A stretch of DNA of 64,000 nucleotides from Amedibacillus dolichus DSM 3991 (GTDB taxonomy: Bacteria > Bacillota_I > Bacilli_A > Erysipelotrichales > Erysipelotrichaceae), in the NCBI RefSeq assembly GCF_000154285.1, contig NZ_DS483475.1, positions 1-64,000 of the forward strand, in the 5' to 3' direction. The stretch's first letter is position 1; each line of letters opens with the position of its first letter. The position numbers and the translations under genes are program-made. The notes below the pieces were generated by a model that saw only the letters and a program-made list of their open reading frames with translations, had not been told where the DNA came from and did not search any database. Below, in pieces: positions 43,555 to 53,679 of this stretch.

Positions 43555-44751
43555 ATGAAAAGTACGAAGAAAAAAACAAAATTAACTGAGTACAAAACTC
43601 TTGAAGAAATCAAAGTGGATTTCTTGGAACAATCGCATTTGGAAGGATTAGAACTTTCCCAAAGCGATGTCATGGACGCAATCGAGCATTTGGATATGTC
43701 AGACAGCGATTTAGATGAATTGTTTGATTGGTTTGCGGAAAACGGTATTGATGTAAAATCCGATGAAGCCGATGATGTGAATCTGTTGGACGATGATGCG
43801 TTAGCGAGCGAAGATGATGATTTGGATTTTATTGATGATGACGATGACGGAGATGATACGTTAGCTAGTGATATCGAGCATTTGGAACAGTCTTTTGCAA
43901 ATTCATCTCATACGAAGATCAACGATCCGGTTAAGATGTATTTAAAGGAAATCGGTCGTGTAGAATTGCTTGATCCAAAAGAGGAACCGGAAATCGCCCG
44001 TCGTATTCAAGCCGGCGATGAAGAAGCAAAGAAAAAATTGATTTCTGCCAATTTGCGTTTGGTTGTTTCGATTGCTAAAAAATATGTCGGTCGAGGCATG
44101 CTATTCCTAGATTTGATTCAAGAAGGAAATATGGGTTTAGTTAAAGCAGTAGAAAAATTTGACTATACGAAGGGATTTAAGTTCTCTACCTATGCGACAT
44201 GGTGGATTCGCCAAGCCATCACACGTGCGATTGCCGATCAAGCACGTACGATTCGTATTCCCGTACACATGGTCGAAACAATTAACAAGCTAACTCGTAT
44301 TCAACGTCAGCTGGTACAGGATCTAGGGCGTGATCCAACAGCAGAGGAAATTGCCGCAAAGATGGAAAATATCTCTCCGGAAAAGGTACGTGAAATTCAA
44401 AAGATTGCCCTTGAGCCTGTTTCATTGGAAACTCCAATTGGCGAAGAAGATGATTCACATTTAGGTGATTTTATTGAAGATAAGGAAGCCTTGTCGCCTG
44501 ATGAATATGCAAATAATCAGCTATTGAAGGACGAAATCAACACGGTTCTTCAAGGCTTGACAGAGCGTGAGGAAAAGGTATTACGTTTACGTTTTGGATT
44601 ATATGATGGCCGAACACGTACTTTAGAGGAAGTTGGTAAGGAATTTAATGTTACTCGGGAACGTATCCGCCAGATTGAAGCCAAAGCTTTGCGCAAATTA
44701 AAGCACCCTACAAGATCCAAACGCTTAAAGGATTTTGTAGATAAACCATAA
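43555..44751 (+). CDS. rpoD: RNA polymerase primary sigma factor (SigA/RpoD)
   Basis: The 398-residue protein has region 1.1, then a very acidic stretch (about 80-105). Region 1.2 is [16 protein letters not shown]. Region 2 includes [30 protein letters not shown], quoted here in part as [18 protein letters not shown]. Region 3 and region 4 follow, ending with [17 protein letters not shown]. It recognises the TTGACA/TATAAT promoters listed here. The stop and the trmK start share one base (TAATG). Confidence 0.97.
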   Translation: MKSTKKKTKLTEYKTLEEIKVDFLEQSHLEGLELSQSDVMDAIEHLDMSDSDLDELFDWFAENGIDVKSDEADDVNLLDDDALASEDDDLDFIDDDDDGDDTLASDIEHLEQSFANSSHTKINDPVKMYLKEIGRVELLDPKEEPEIARRIQAGDEEAKKKLISANLRLVVSIAKKYVGRGMLFLDLIQEGNMGLVKAVEKFDYTKGFKFSTYATWWIRQAITRAIADQARTIRIPVHMVETINKLTRIQRQLVQDLGRDPTAEEIAAKMENISPEKVREIQKIALEPVSLETPIGEEDDSHLGDFIEDKEALSPDEYANNQLLKDEINTVLQGLTEREEKVLRLRFGLYDGRTRTLEEVGKEFNVTRERIRQIEAKALRKLKHPTRSKRLKDFVDKP

Positions 44752-45431
44752 TGGCGCTCTCTAAGCGCCTTTTCGCCATTTTTTCTATGGTAGAAAAGGG
44801 GAGTGTTGCTGCGGATATCGGTTGTGATCATGGTTTGTTATCAATTGCCTTAATCAAGGAAGGAATTTGCTCGCATGTGTATGCGTGTGATTTACGCAAA
44901 GGCCCGCTTGACAGAGCGAAACAGGCAATCGAATGTGCCAACTTAAGTGAACAGATTACACCGATTCTCAGTGATGGCTTGCAACTAGTTCCACAGGATT
45001 GCGATACCATTATTATTGCCGGTATGGGATTTGAAACGATACAAGGTATTTTAGAACGTGATTTTGCACGTCTTTCAAGTTTTCAAAGAATTATCGTTCA
45101 ATCCAATCGCCATGTTGACGAACTGCGTCGTTGGATCAGTGACCATCATTTTACAATTCTGCAAGAAGATATTATCGAAGAAGATCATTTTTATGAAGTG
45201 ATTTGTTTTTCAACACAATGGCATGAAGCTTACGATGAGGATACCGTTTTGTTTGGTATACAACAAAAACACGCATTGTTTGTTCCTTATTGGAAACAAC
45301 GGCTTGCGAAAATAGAAGGCATTTTAACACAATTACCGAAACAGGATAGTTCTTATGCTCAATTTGCGCAGCTTTATAAGCGTATTGCGGCAAAATTAAA
45401 GGAATGTACTTCGATAGAAGATCATACGTAG
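44751..45431 (+). CDS. trmK: tRNA (adenine22-N1)-methyltransferase TrmK
   Basis: TrmK methylates A22 of tRNA. The 226-residue protein has a Rossmann AdoMet-binding domain (VAADIGCDHGLLSIAL) and the family-typical IIIAGMGFETI and QSNRHVDELRRWI. It is coupled to rpoD as in Bacillus (yqfN). The TTCTTATG region downstream carries no further gene before the terminator. Confidence 0.94.
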   Translation: MALSKRLFAIFSMVEKGSVAADIGCDHGLLSIALIKEGICSHVYACDLRKGPLDRAKQAIECANLSEQITPILSDGLQLVPQDCDTIIIAGMGFETIQGILERDFARLSSFQRIIVQSNRHVDELRRWISDHHFTILQEDIIEEDHFYEVICFSTQWHEAYDEDTVLFGIQQKHALFVPYWKQRLAKIEGILTQLPKQDSSYAQFAQLYKRIAAKLKECTSIEDHT

Positions 45432-45512
45432 ATATAAACATAAGAAATCTTCAATTATAAATAATTCAATGGTAGGGAAATATGCTTGCTTTTATTTATG
45501 ATTGGAATATAT

Positions 45513-45543
45513 AAAACGAGTGTTCTTAAGGAGCACTCGTTTT
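45513..45543. terminator. Bidirectional terminator between trmK and ispH
   Basis: AAAACGAGTG and CACTCGTTTT form a perfect 10-bp stem, extended by weaker pairs, around TTAAG. It suits both convergent genes. Confidence 0.88.
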
Positions 45544-45581
45544 ATGTATCAGACATATCGCTTTCTATAATCAGAATTATG

Positions 45582-46493
45582 CTATAAAATTTTTTCTATT
45601 TCAATACATGGCTTTTGTTTGTTTTGCTCATAGCCTTCTAAATAATGGATAACCTGCGAAGTAAGATAAGTAGGGGTACTTGCACCGGAAGTAATTCCGA
45701 TTCGTTTTGCCTTGGCAAACTGTGCTTCTTCTATATCATTTACATCATCAATGAGGTAAACATTTGCAATTTTATTTTCTTGAGCTATTTGAGCTAAACG
45801 ATTGGAATTGTTGGAATGCTTATCTCCGACAACATAAAGCACATCAATGGCTTGATTCTTTAAATTTGCAACTGCTTCTTGTCGAATGCGTGTTGCGTTG
45901 CATATTTCTTCACATAAAACAGCGTTTGGATATTTCTGCTTTATATAGTTGAACAATGCCTGAGTATCAAAGATAGACATGGTTGTTTGGTTGGTAACAA
46001 AAACATTTGTTACATTTGTGATTGTATCAATGTCTTCTTTTGAGGTTATTAAATGAACGTGTGAACTAAGCGACAGCACAGCCTCTGCTTCTGGGTGAGA
46101 ACGCTTGCCGATATAAAAAACATCATAGCCTTCATTAAGCTTTTCATAAACAAGCTGTTGGGTTTTTACAACATCGGGGCAGCTGGCATCAATGCAGATC
46201 AATCCCATCTGCTTGGCTTTTTCGATTACCTGTGGTGCAATGCCATGAGCAGTAAAAATAACGATACAATCCTTAGGAAGCTCATCTAATAGCTGTAAAC
46301 GACTTTTATGGGGATCATCTACAGCATGTATATTTAAGGCTTTTAGTGCCTGCATAACATAACGATTATGTACGAGCATGCCAAGCACATAGATGGATTT
46401 ATCGGGATACTTTTGTGCAGTTTCTTTCGCAATGCTAATAGCGCGTGTAACTCCTTTACAATAGCCTCTTGGTACAACCTTAATAATTTCCAT
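45582..46493 (-). CDS. ispH: 4-hydroxy-3-methylbut-2-enyl diphosphate reductase IspH
   Basis: IspH is the last enzyme of the MEP isoprenoid pathway, a 4Fe-4S reductase making IPP and DMAPP. The 303-residue protein has the cluster cysteines (PRGYCKGV near residue 12, DASCPDV near 100, EEICNATRIRQE near 195) and the TSGASTP motif. GAGGTGAT precedes the ATG. It lies on the minus strand between plus-strand genes that are its co-directional neighbours in Bacillus, which suggests a local inversion. Confidence 0.95.
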   Translation of the reverse strand: MEIIKVVPRGYCKGVTRAISIAKETAQKYPDKSIYVLGMLVHNRYVMQALKALNIHAVDDPHKSRLQLLDELPKDCIVIFTAHGIAPQVIEKAKQMGLICIDASCPDVVKTQQLVYEKLNEGYDVFYIGKRSHPEAEAVLSLSSHVHLITSKEDIDTITNVTNVFVTNQTTMSIFDTQALFNYIKQKYPNAVLCEEICNATRIRQEAVANLKNQAIDVLYVVGDKHSNNSNRLAQIAQENKIANVYLIDDVNDIEEAQFAKAKRIGITSGASTPTYLTSQVIHYLEGYEQNKQKPCIEIEKIL

Positions 46494-46587
46494 GGTATCA
46501 CCTCGTTTTTATTATAAAGGAAATACGCAAGAAACGATAGTTTTTTGATATAATATATCCATACGTGCATATATTTTTGTTAGCTAC

Positions 46588-46615
46588 TTTACAATTTAAT
46601 ACATTCATGTATAAT
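46588..46615 (+). promoter_or_regulatory. Promoter of the DEAD-box helicase gene
   Basis: TTTACA is followed after 16 nt by TATAAT; the ATG at 46643 lies 27 nt further with AAGGAGG in between. Confidence 0.65.
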
Positions 46616-46642
46616 TTAGAAAGCTATGAAGGAGGTTTGTCT

Positions 46643-48007
46643 ATGCGTAAATTTAGTGATTATCATTTCAAAGAGCATACCAAGGCGTTTCTTAAGTTGG
46701 AAGGCTTTATAGAACCGACACCGATTCAGCAAGAGGTGTTGCCGCTAGCCTGCAAGGGAAAAAATATTGTTGGTATTTCCGATACGGGAACCGGCAAGAC
46801 GCATGCTTTTTTGATTCCGATTTTTGAGAAAATCAATATTGATAAGCAAGCAGTTCAAGCAGTGATTACCGCACCCACAAGGGAATTGGCTTTGCAAATT
46901 TATCAGCGATCATTGACCATGAAGGAGGCTTGCCCTAAGCTTGCTATTCGTCTGATTACCGGAGGTATGGAAAAAACCAGAATGAATGAACAGCTGAAGG
47001 TACAGCCACATATTGTTATCGGAACTCCGGGGCGCATTAAGGACTTGTTTTTAAGCGAGCAAACCTTACGAATCGATACCGCAGATATTTTGGTGATTGA
47101 TGAAGCGGATATGACATTGGAATTTGGTTTTTTAGAAGATGTTGATAATATTGCCGGAAGAATGCGTAAGGATTTACAAATGATGGTATTCAGTGCAACG
47201 ATTCCTCAAGGACTTAAGCCTTTTTTGAAGAAATATGTGGGGACACCGAGCATTATACAAATTGAAGAGAAGAGTCAATTTCACCCGAAAATCGAGCATG
47301 TACTTGTGCCATGTCAGGAAAAAAGCTATATTGACAAAATGATGGAACTATTGCCATCTTTTAAACCCTATGTTTGTTTGATTTTCGCAAACACACGAAC
47401 GGAGGCTAGCGAAGCTGCCAAAGCTCTTCGAGATGCGGGATATGGAGTTATTGAATTGCATGGAGGACTTACTCCGCGCGAGCGTACAAAAGCGATGCGT
47501 GAGCTTGTTAATATTGAAAAATCATATGTTGTCGCAACGGATATTGCGGCACGTGGTATTGATATCGAAGGAATCTCCCATGTCATTTCCTTAGGCTTTC
47601 CAAAAGAATTGGATTATTACATACATCGCAGTGGACGTACGGGTCGTGCGGGGAATGATGGCATTTGCTATGCCTTATATAAGAAGCAAGATGACGCTAT
47701 GATTCGTTCACTTGAAATCAAAGGAATCGGATTTCAGCACCGCAGCTTTAAAAATGGAAAATGGATAGAATTAGATGCATTGCATAAGAAAAAAGTGAAA
47801 AAGGACGATCCATTAGAAAAAGAAATTGCAAAGATCGTATCTAAGAAAAAGAAACAGGTTAAGCCAGGCTATAAGGTGAAGCGTAAGGCAGAGGTTGAAA
47901 AACTGAAGCGCAAAGCCCGTCGCAAAATGATTCAAGAGGATATTCAGCGACAGAAAAAGGAACGTGCAAAAGCAAAGCAAATCGAAAAACGAGGTGATTT
48001 TTCATGA
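46643..48007 (+). CDS. cshB: DEAD-box RNA helicase, CshB-like
   Basis: The 454-residue helicase has all DEAD-box motifs: Q motif ([13 protein letters not shown]), I (SDTGTGKT), Ia (APTRELA), II (DEAD), III (SAT), IV-VI ([31 protein letters not shown]). A very basic tail from about 385 is typical of cold-shock helicases that remodel ribosomal RNA. Position next to nfo matches Bacillus cshB (yqfR). AAGGAGG is 7 nt before the ATG at 46643; the frame opens at 46565, upstream of the -10 box. Confidence 0.9.
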   Translation: MRKFSDYHFKEHTKAFLKLEGFIEPTPIQQEVLPLACKGKNIVGISDTGTGKTHAFLIPIFEKINIDKQAVQAVITAPTRELALQIYQRSLTMKEACPKLAIRLITGGMEKTRMNEQLKVQPHIVIGTPGRIKDLFLSEQTLRIDTADILVIDEADMTLEFGFLEDVDNIAGRMRKDLQMMVFSATIPQGLKPFLKKYVGTPSIIQIEEKSQFHPKIEHVLVPCQEKSYIDKMMELLPSFKPYVCLIFANTRTEASEAAKALRDAGYGVIELHGGLTPRERTKAMRELVNIEKSYVVATDIAARGIDIEGISHVISLGFPKELDYYIHRSGRTGRAGNDGICYALYKKQDDAMIRSLEIKGIGFQHRSFKNGKWIELDALHKKKVKKDDPLEKEIAKIVSKKKKQVKPGYKVKRKAEVEKLKRKARRKMIQEDIQRQKKERAKAKQIEKRGDFS

Positions 48008-48885
48008 TTATCGGATCTCATGTATCCATGTCGGCTCCTGATTATGTCCTTGGCTCTGTAAAGGAAGCCTTATCCTATGGAGCAAATGCGTTGATGCTCT
48101 ATACCGGTGCACCGCAAAATACAAGACGTAAAGCAATGGAGGAATTAAAGGTTAAAGAAGCTTTAGCACTTCTTGATGAACATCATATTCCACATGAGCA
48201 TATTATCGTTCATGCTCCTTACATCATCAATTTGGCGAATTGTCAGAAACAGGAAACTTTTGAATTGGGTGTTGAATTTTTAAGAAAGGAAATCGAACGT
48301 GTAAAAGCGTTGGGAGCAAAATATTTAGTATTGCACCCCGGAAGTCATGTGCAGGCCGGTGAGGAAGCCGGATTGACACGTATCGTAGAAGGTTTGGATT
48401 TGGCTATGGAAAATATCGGTGAAGTAGAAATCGCAATCGAAACAATGGCAGGCAAGGGAAGTGAATTGGGATATAACTTCGAGCAAATCCGCTATCTCAT
48501 GGAGCATGCAAAGCATGGTGATCGTTTGCGTGTATGTATGGATACCTGCCATTTACACGATGCCGGCTTTGATGTATCGGATTTTGATGCGATTTTAGAA
48601 GCATTCGATCGTGTGATTTCTTTGGAACGTTTGGTTTGTATCCATGTCAATGATTCCAAAAATGTGCGTGGTGCACGAAAGGATCGTCATGCCAATATCG
48701 GTTTCGGTGAGATTGGCTTTGATGCTTTAAATCGTATTGTGCATCATGAAAAGCTACAGCATGTTGTTAAGATACTAGAAACACCATGGGTAGATGGAGT
48801 AGCTCCTTATAAACATGAAATAGCAATGCTAAAAGCAGGTATATTCGATCAAGAAATTATGACAAAGCTTAAAAATCAAGAATAG
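48004..48885 (+). CDS. nfo: Endonuclease IV (Nfo)
   Basis: Nfo is a zinc-dependent AP endonuclease of base excision repair. The 293-residue TIM-barrel enzyme has the AP2Ec motifs [21 protein letters not shown] and [14 protein letters not shown] with the expected metal ligands, and HVNDSKN near the end. It overlaps the helicase gene by ATGA, as in Bacillus. Confidence 0.95.
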   Translation: MIIGSHVSMSAPDYVLGSVKEALSYGANALMLYTGAPQNTRRKAMEELKVKEALALLDEHHIPHEHIIVHAPYIINLANCQKQETFELGVEFLRKEIERVKALGAKYLVLHPGSHVQAGEEAGLTRIVEGLDLAMENIGEVEIAIETMAGKGSELGYNFEQIRYLMEHAKHGDRLRVCMDTCHLHDAGFDVSDFDAILEAFDRVISLERLVCIHVNDSKNVRGARKDRHANIGFGEIGFDALNRIVHHEKLQHVVKILETPWVDGVAPYKHEIAMLKAGIFDQEIMTKLKNQE

Positions 48886-48894
48886 AAGATAAAA

Positions 48895-48932
48895 GACAAT
48901 CGATTCGCTACATAGTGGAACGGTTGTTTTTT
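48895..48932 (+). terminator. Terminator after nfo
   Basis: ACAATCG and CGGTTGT are the outer arms of an imperfect hairpin followed by TTTTTT. Confidence 0.65.
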
Positions 48933-48966
48933 ATTGTAAATGTGATAGCAAAGCAATTTAAAGGTA

Positions 48967-48994
48967 CTTACAAACAAAGAAACTATAGTATAAT
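48967..48994 (+). promoter_or_regulatory. Promoter candidate of the 49-kb lipoprotein gene
   Basis: CTTACA is followed after 16 nt by TATAAT. The -35 is weak. Confidence 0.4.
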
Positions 48995-49086
48995 AAAAGA
49001 AAGGATATTCAAAGAGACGATATTTGATAATATATTTCGTTATTCAAGATTAAGTAAATAATGCAAAAGTAGCAAGGAGGGAGAAT

Positions 49087-50154
49087 ATGCGAGTTCTTCG
49101 GAAGCTGTTAGTAGTGTCTGTTTTTTTCTTATTTATAACAGGCTGTACACAAGAAGAAACAGAAAATCATGTAGCACTTGCCAAATACGCTGTCATATTG
49201 AATAAACAAGATCATATTTATACAACAGATGATGAAATCGTGATACTGACCTACACGCACGATGGGAAAATGCTTGACGAATATACGATCAATGCAGCGG
49301 CAAACAATAAAGTAGAAGATGAGAATATTTTGATGCTGTATGAGGATAGTGGTTATATTGCAAAGTATCGAAAAGATCAAAATACATGGGATTCGATAAA
49401 GCTTCCGGAACCATCGGTGGATCACCTTGATTTAGCTGATGATGAATATGCGATCGTTCAAAATATCGGGTATCAAAAAAGCTGGGATAGGTATAACTCC
49501 AGAATTTTGGTTTTTAATCAAAAGAACGAAGAGGTCGAACGCATTGAGCGAATGAACAGCAAGCTTCAAGTTTTTGCTGTTAAACTAACAGATGAGTTTA
49601 TTTATTATATTGCCGATGATTTGAATAACCAAGATCCTACGCATTATTTGGTAAGCTATCATCGAGCAAGCAAGACAGAAACGAAAAGAGCAATTAAAAG
49701 TCAAGGTTATCGTTTTGTAACATTTGAAAATGGACAGTATTATGTATCTGAAAATGGATTGGCGAATGTAGCATCAGATGAAGAAATCTGCTTCCCGCAA
49801 GAAATCATAGAAAAATTGCAAAATGATTTTTTATCCGATGTCTATGTGGAAGATGGATACCTTACACTTGTTATACAGCCCGGTACCTTTAACGATCGTA
49901 CGGATTCGATTCTTTATGAGTTAAAGCGACAGGAGCATAGCTTTGTGATACAAAGAAAGGTAACGATTCTCAATTTACGCAGCATCAGCCAAATACATGA
50001 TGATATGTTTTTGATTATCTGTGAAAAAGGACAGGATCATTTCAATTTCTATATTATGGATCGTGAAGGGAATAAAAAAGAGATTTTATTTGATGATTCT
50101 TTACAGCCGTATGTCGATAAGTACGTACTTACGGATATTTTCGATATATCTTAA
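49087..50154 (+). CDS. Uncharacterised lipoprotein
   Basis: This 355-residue protein has a lipoprotein signal peptide ending in FITGC. The mature part is made of alternating short strands with repeated aromatic-acidic turns. The look is of a beta-propeller-like domain, but I cannot name a family. It is monocistronic. GGAGGGAG precedes the ATG. The neighbours (nfo, ispG) give no hint of function. Confidence 0.7.
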   Translation: MRVLRKLLVVSVFFLFITGCTQEETENHVALAKYAVILNKQDHIYTTDDEIVILTYTHDGKMLDEYTINAAANNKVEDENILMLYEDSGYIAKYRKDQNTWDSIKLPEPSVDHLDLADDEYAIVQNIGYQKSWDRYNSRILVFNQKNEEVERIERMNSKLQVFAVKLTDEFIYYIADDLNNQDPTHYLVSYHRASKTETKRAIKSQGYRFVTFENGQYYVSENGLANVASDEEICFPQEIIEKLQNDFLSDVYVEDGYLTLVIQPGTFNDRTDSILYELKRQEHSFVIQRKVTILNLRSISQIHDDMFLIICEKGQDHFNFYIMDREGNKKEILFDDSLQPYVDKYVLTDIFDIS

Positions 50155-50192
50155 AAACGGATAGAATGCCTAGGTAAGGTGTTCTATCCGTT
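50151..50192 (-). terminator. Terminator of ispG
   Basis: AACGGATAGAA and TTCTATCCGTT form an 11-bp perfect stem extended by wobble pairs. On the minus strand the 3' arm runs into TTTTTAA. It also ends the convergent lipoprotein gene, although without a T-run on that strand. Confidence 0.8.
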
Positions 50193-50198
50193 CGATGT

Positions 50199-51266
50199 TT
50201 ATGATGCGTGTTGCTTTGCAAATGCTAGAATTTCTGCTTTTAAGCGAGAAACCATCATATCCTGTGGAAGCTTTTCGATAATCTTGCCTTTTTTAATCAG
50301 TAAGCCTTCCTTGTTACCACCGGCAATGGCAATGTCTGCATGCTTAGCTTCTCCCGGTCCATTTACCGCACAACCCATGATTGCCACATTGATATCGCAA
50401 TCAATCGTTTGTAAGAATTGTTCGATTTCTTTTACTACCGGCTGCATATCCCATGCTGTACGACCGCAGGTTGGGCAGGCAATAAGATTTGGGGTATTGT
50501 TTCGAAGCTTACAGCATTTTAAAAGCTGTTTCACAATGGTAAGCTCATCGACAGGATCTCCATTGACGCTAATGCGAATGGTATCACCGATTCCTTCATT
50601 TAATAGGGTTCCCAATGCCATGCTGGATTTAATGGCACTGCCGATGTAGGTACCTGCCTCCGTTACGCCTAAGTGGAGTGGGTAAGGGAACGTTTTTGCC
50701 GCAAGACGATAGGCTTCGATGCACAATAGAGGATCGCTTGATTTAAAAGATAAAACAATATCATGAAAATCAAGATCTTCTAAAATACGAACATGTCGAT
50801 AGGCACTTTCGATCATACCCTCGGCGGTCGGTTTACCATAAGCTTCATGGATATCTTTTTCCAAAGATCCGGAGTTGATACCAATACGAATAGGAATATG
50901 CTTTTCTTTACAGGCTTCCACAACTGCCTCTACGTTCTTTCGTTCTCCGATATTTCCCGGATTGATGCGGATTTTATCAATACCTGATGCGACACAAGCT
51001 AAAGCTAAACGATAATCATAATGAATATCTGCGACTAATGGAATATGGACCTGCTTTTTAATTTCTTTAATGGCTTCGGCATCTTCCATATCAATCACAG
51101 CCAAACGTACCAGTTCACAGCCAACTTGCTCCAACGCCAAGATTTGTGCGACGGTTTCTTTCACATGCTTCGTTCGTGTATTGCACATAGACTGCATGAT
51201 TACGCGATTTTGTCCACCAATCGTTAATTTGCCGACTTGTACGCTGCGGGTTTCATTTCGTTTCAT
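50199..51266 (-). CDS. ispG: 4-hydroxy-3-methylbut-2-en-1-yl diphosphate synthase IspG
   Basis: IspG is the penultimate MEP pathway enzyme, a 4Fe-4S protein. The 355-residue protein has an N-terminal TIM barrel (VGGQNRVIMQSMCNT-like start; LVADIHYDYRLAL; IRINPGNIG) and a C-terminal cluster domain with CPTCGRT and MGCAVNGPGEA. A GTG at 51275 is in frame, but GAGG lies 8 nt before the ATG at 51266. Confidence 0.95.
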   Translation of the reverse strand: MKRNETRSVQVGKLTIGGQNRVIMQSMCNTRTKHVKETVAQILALEQVGCELVRLAVIDMEDAEAIKEIKKQVHIPLVADIHYDYRLALACVASGIDKIRINPGNIGERKNVEAVVEACKEKHIPIRIGINSGSLEKDIHEAYGKPTAEGMIESAYRHVRILEDLDFHDIVLSFKSSDPLLCIEAYRLAAKTFPYPLHLGVTEAGTYIGSAIKSSMALGTLLNEGIGDTIRISVNGDPVDELTIVKQLLKCCKLRNNTPNLIACPTCGRTAWDMQPVVKEIEQFLQTIDCDINVAIMGCAVNGPGEAKHADIAIAGGNKEGLLIKKGKIIEKLPQDMMVSRLKAEILAFAKQHAS

Positions 51267-51289
51267 TTCCAACACCTCTTTCTTAAAAT

Positions 51290-51317
51290 ATTATAACAAA
51301 TCTGATTTCTTTTACAA
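51290..51317 (-). promoter_or_regulatory. Promoter of ispG
   Basis: On the minus strand TTGTAA is followed after 16 nt by TATAAT, 23 nt before the ispG ATG. Confidence 0.5.
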
Positions 51318-51371
51318 TAAAGTAGATATTTTATCTGTATATGTATTATAATATGGGGCAGGAGGAACGCT

Positions 51372-53440
51372 ATGCTACGTAATCCATTTCGTAATTTAGA
51401 TCATAAAAAGCTGAGCCGCAGCTCAGATGTTTTAAAGGCGCAAAATGATTATTTCAAAATTGTTAATCGCCGTATTTTTGTTTTCTCGATTATTATCACT
51501 GTTTGCTTTGCCATGATCGTTGTTCGCTTGGGATATTTGCAGCTGATTGCCCAAGAGGACTATGCAAGAAAATTGGAAAATTACTCATCGAATACCGAAA
51601 AAGATGCATCGAGTCGCGGACAGATTTTGGATCGCAACAACCAAGCTGTTGCCAAAACGGTCTCTAGTCATAACATCGTTTATTTTCCACCGCAAGATGT
51701 TAGCAGTGAAGAACAATGGGAGCTTGCTCAGAAATTTGCCAAACGCTTTGAGGTGTCTATTGATGCGATGACCAATTCAGACTATCAGGATTTATATATG
51801 TTTCTACATACCGATAAAAACGGTGAAAAAGACGGTGGCAAAAATCTGTTGAAAGAAGAAGAATTAAACTATTCCGCCGATGAGAAGGAAAAATTGATTC
51901 GCAATCGCATTACAAAGGAAATGGTTGATGAATTGGCAGATGAAAATACCAAAAAAGCATTCGTTGTTTATTTGGCGATGCGAAAGCTGCCGGATACGCA
52001 AACAAAAGTGGTTATTGAAGATGCCAATGAGAATGATGTTGCCTATCTAACGGAAAACAAGGAAGAATTTCCCGGCTTTAACGTTGATTTATCTTCATGG
52101 AAGCGTGAATATCCGTATGGGGATACCTTGCGTGATGTACTTGGCAGTGTAACAACCTCTAAGCAAGGAATTCCTTCAGAATTACGTGCTTACTATGAAG
52201 CAAAAGGATATGCCTTAACCTCAAGAGTCGGAAAGTCTGGTCTTGAACAGCAATACGAAGAACTGTTAGCCGGAACGCCGCGTGTAAGTGAAATTGCGTA
52301 TGATGAAGATGGAATCGCTTTATTAACTCCGATCAGCAGTGGTAAAAAAGGTTATGATCTACATATGAGCATTGATATCGATTTGCAACAACGAGTAGAT
52401 GCTATTTTAAATCAGACTTTGGAAACATACGCCGGAACTGCGGGGCGTGAGAAATTTAATAAATTATCGGTTATTCTAATGAATCCGATGACCGGTGAGA
52501 TCTATGCAATGAGTGGAAAATATAAAGATGAAGCCGGAAAGATTCAAAACTTCTCCAGTGCCGCCTACTTAGATTCCTATGCAAGTGGTTCTGTTGTCAA
52601 GGGAGCTACGGTTTATATGCTGTTAGAGGAAGGCGCAGAAAGTAAAACCAGTATTGAAATTGATGCACCTATGCGCATTGCCAATGATAAAGAACGCTCT
52701 AGTTATCAAAACTACGGACCGGTAGATGCAGTAAAGGCATTGCAGGTTTCCAGTAATGTTTATATGTGGAAGGGTGTTTTGAAAATGGCAGGTACGACCT
52801 ATCAAGAGGGACAGCCGTTAAATATCAGTAATGAACGACAAGAAGAAATGCTGCATACTATGCGGAATTATTATTCGATGTTTGGTCTTGGCACAAAGAC
52901 ATTGCTAGATGTTCCAAATGAAGCGGTTGGCTTTAAAGGCTTTTTATCGCAGGGTGGGCAATTATTGGATTACAGCATCGGTCAGTTTGATAACTATACA
53001 CCGATTCAATTGGCACAATATGTATCCATGATTGCTAATGGCGGAAAGCGAATCCAACCAAAGTTGGTCAATTATGCTACGGAAATCAATTCCGATTATC
53101 GTGTTATGGAAAATAAAACCAATGTTTTAAGTGCGATTTCGACACCACAGAAAAAGAAAACTTAAAAACCGTACAAGAAGGATTTCGTTCCTGTGTAACA
53201 GATGGCCATTGCGGCTTAAGAAATTTCTCGGTTCCGGTAGCTGCAAAAACAGGTACCGCACAGGTGCCTCCATATACGAATGCATCTTTGGTCGGATATG
53301 CACCTTATGGCGATAATCCGAAGGTGGCCTTTGTGTGTAGTGCGCCAACCTCTGCAGCGGATAGCTTTAGTCAAGAGGTAAACATTTGCAGTTCAACGGT
53401 CATGCCGCAGGTTTTGACAGAGTTTTTCAAAAAGTATTAG
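51372..53440 (+). pseudogene. Class B penicillin-binding protein (PBP2/MrdA-like), frameshifted
   Basis: The gene encodes a class B PBP, a peptidoglycan transpeptidase of the elongation machinery. It has a short cytoplasmic start, one membrane helix (about 33-55), the dimerisation domain with RGQILDRNNQAVA, and a transpeptidase domain with the active serine in SVVK (Ser407) and the SSN motif. The frame stops at 53163-53165, before the KTG motif. In the -1 frame the rest follows without a break to a stop at 53438-53440, including AAKTGTAQ. Adding one A to the five-A run at 53151-53155 restores a full protein of about 689 residues. It may be a sequencing error, a true mutation, or slippage-dependent expression. 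Without the shift the truncated product (597 residues) lacks an essential motif. Confidence 0.85.
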
Positions 53441-53457
53441 CATTTTTGAAGGTTGTG

Positions 53458-53466
53458 TGATATAAT
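53458..53466 (+). promoter_or_regulatory. Extended -10 promoter of rpmG
   Basis: TGATATAAT is an extended -10 element 27 nt before the rpmG ATG. Confidence 0.6.
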
Positions 53467-53493
53467 GCTTAAGCAAGTACAAGGAGGGTTAGC

Positions 53494-53643
53494 ATGAGAG
53501 ATAGAATTACATTTAAATGTTCTGAATGTGGAGAAGAAAACTATATTGGAACACGTAATAAACGTAAAAATCCAGAACGTATGCAAATTCAAAAATATTG
53601 CCCGCGTTGTAATAAGAAAACTTTACATAAGGAGAAAAAATAA
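53494..53643 (+). CDS. rpmG: 50S ribosomal protein L33 (zinc-ribbon form)
   Basis: The 49-residue basic protein is L33 of the large subunit. It keeps both cysteine pairs (CSEC and CPRC), so it is the zinc-binding form. AAGGAGG precedes the ATG. In Bacillus rpmGA also lies near the pst genes and pbpA. Confidence 0.95.
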   Translation: MRDRITFKCSECGEENYIGTRNKRKNPERMQIQKYCPRCNKKTLHKEKK

Positions 53644-53668
53644 AAAGGGCCGTTTTGGTCTTTTTTAT
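53642..53668 (+). terminator. Terminator of rpmG
   Basis: AAAAGGGCC and GGTCTTTTT pair (with one wobble and a bulge) around GTTTT, starting within the stop codon. Confidence 0.6.
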
Positions 53669-53679
53669 TCGTATGAAAA

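Noticed and set aside
53151-53160. Programmed -1 frameshift site in the PBP gene
   Set aside because: The codons read CAG AAA AAG, so the heptamer is G-AAA-AAG rather than the efficient A-AAA-AAG, and no clear downstream pseudoknot was seen. An indel in the A run is simpler.
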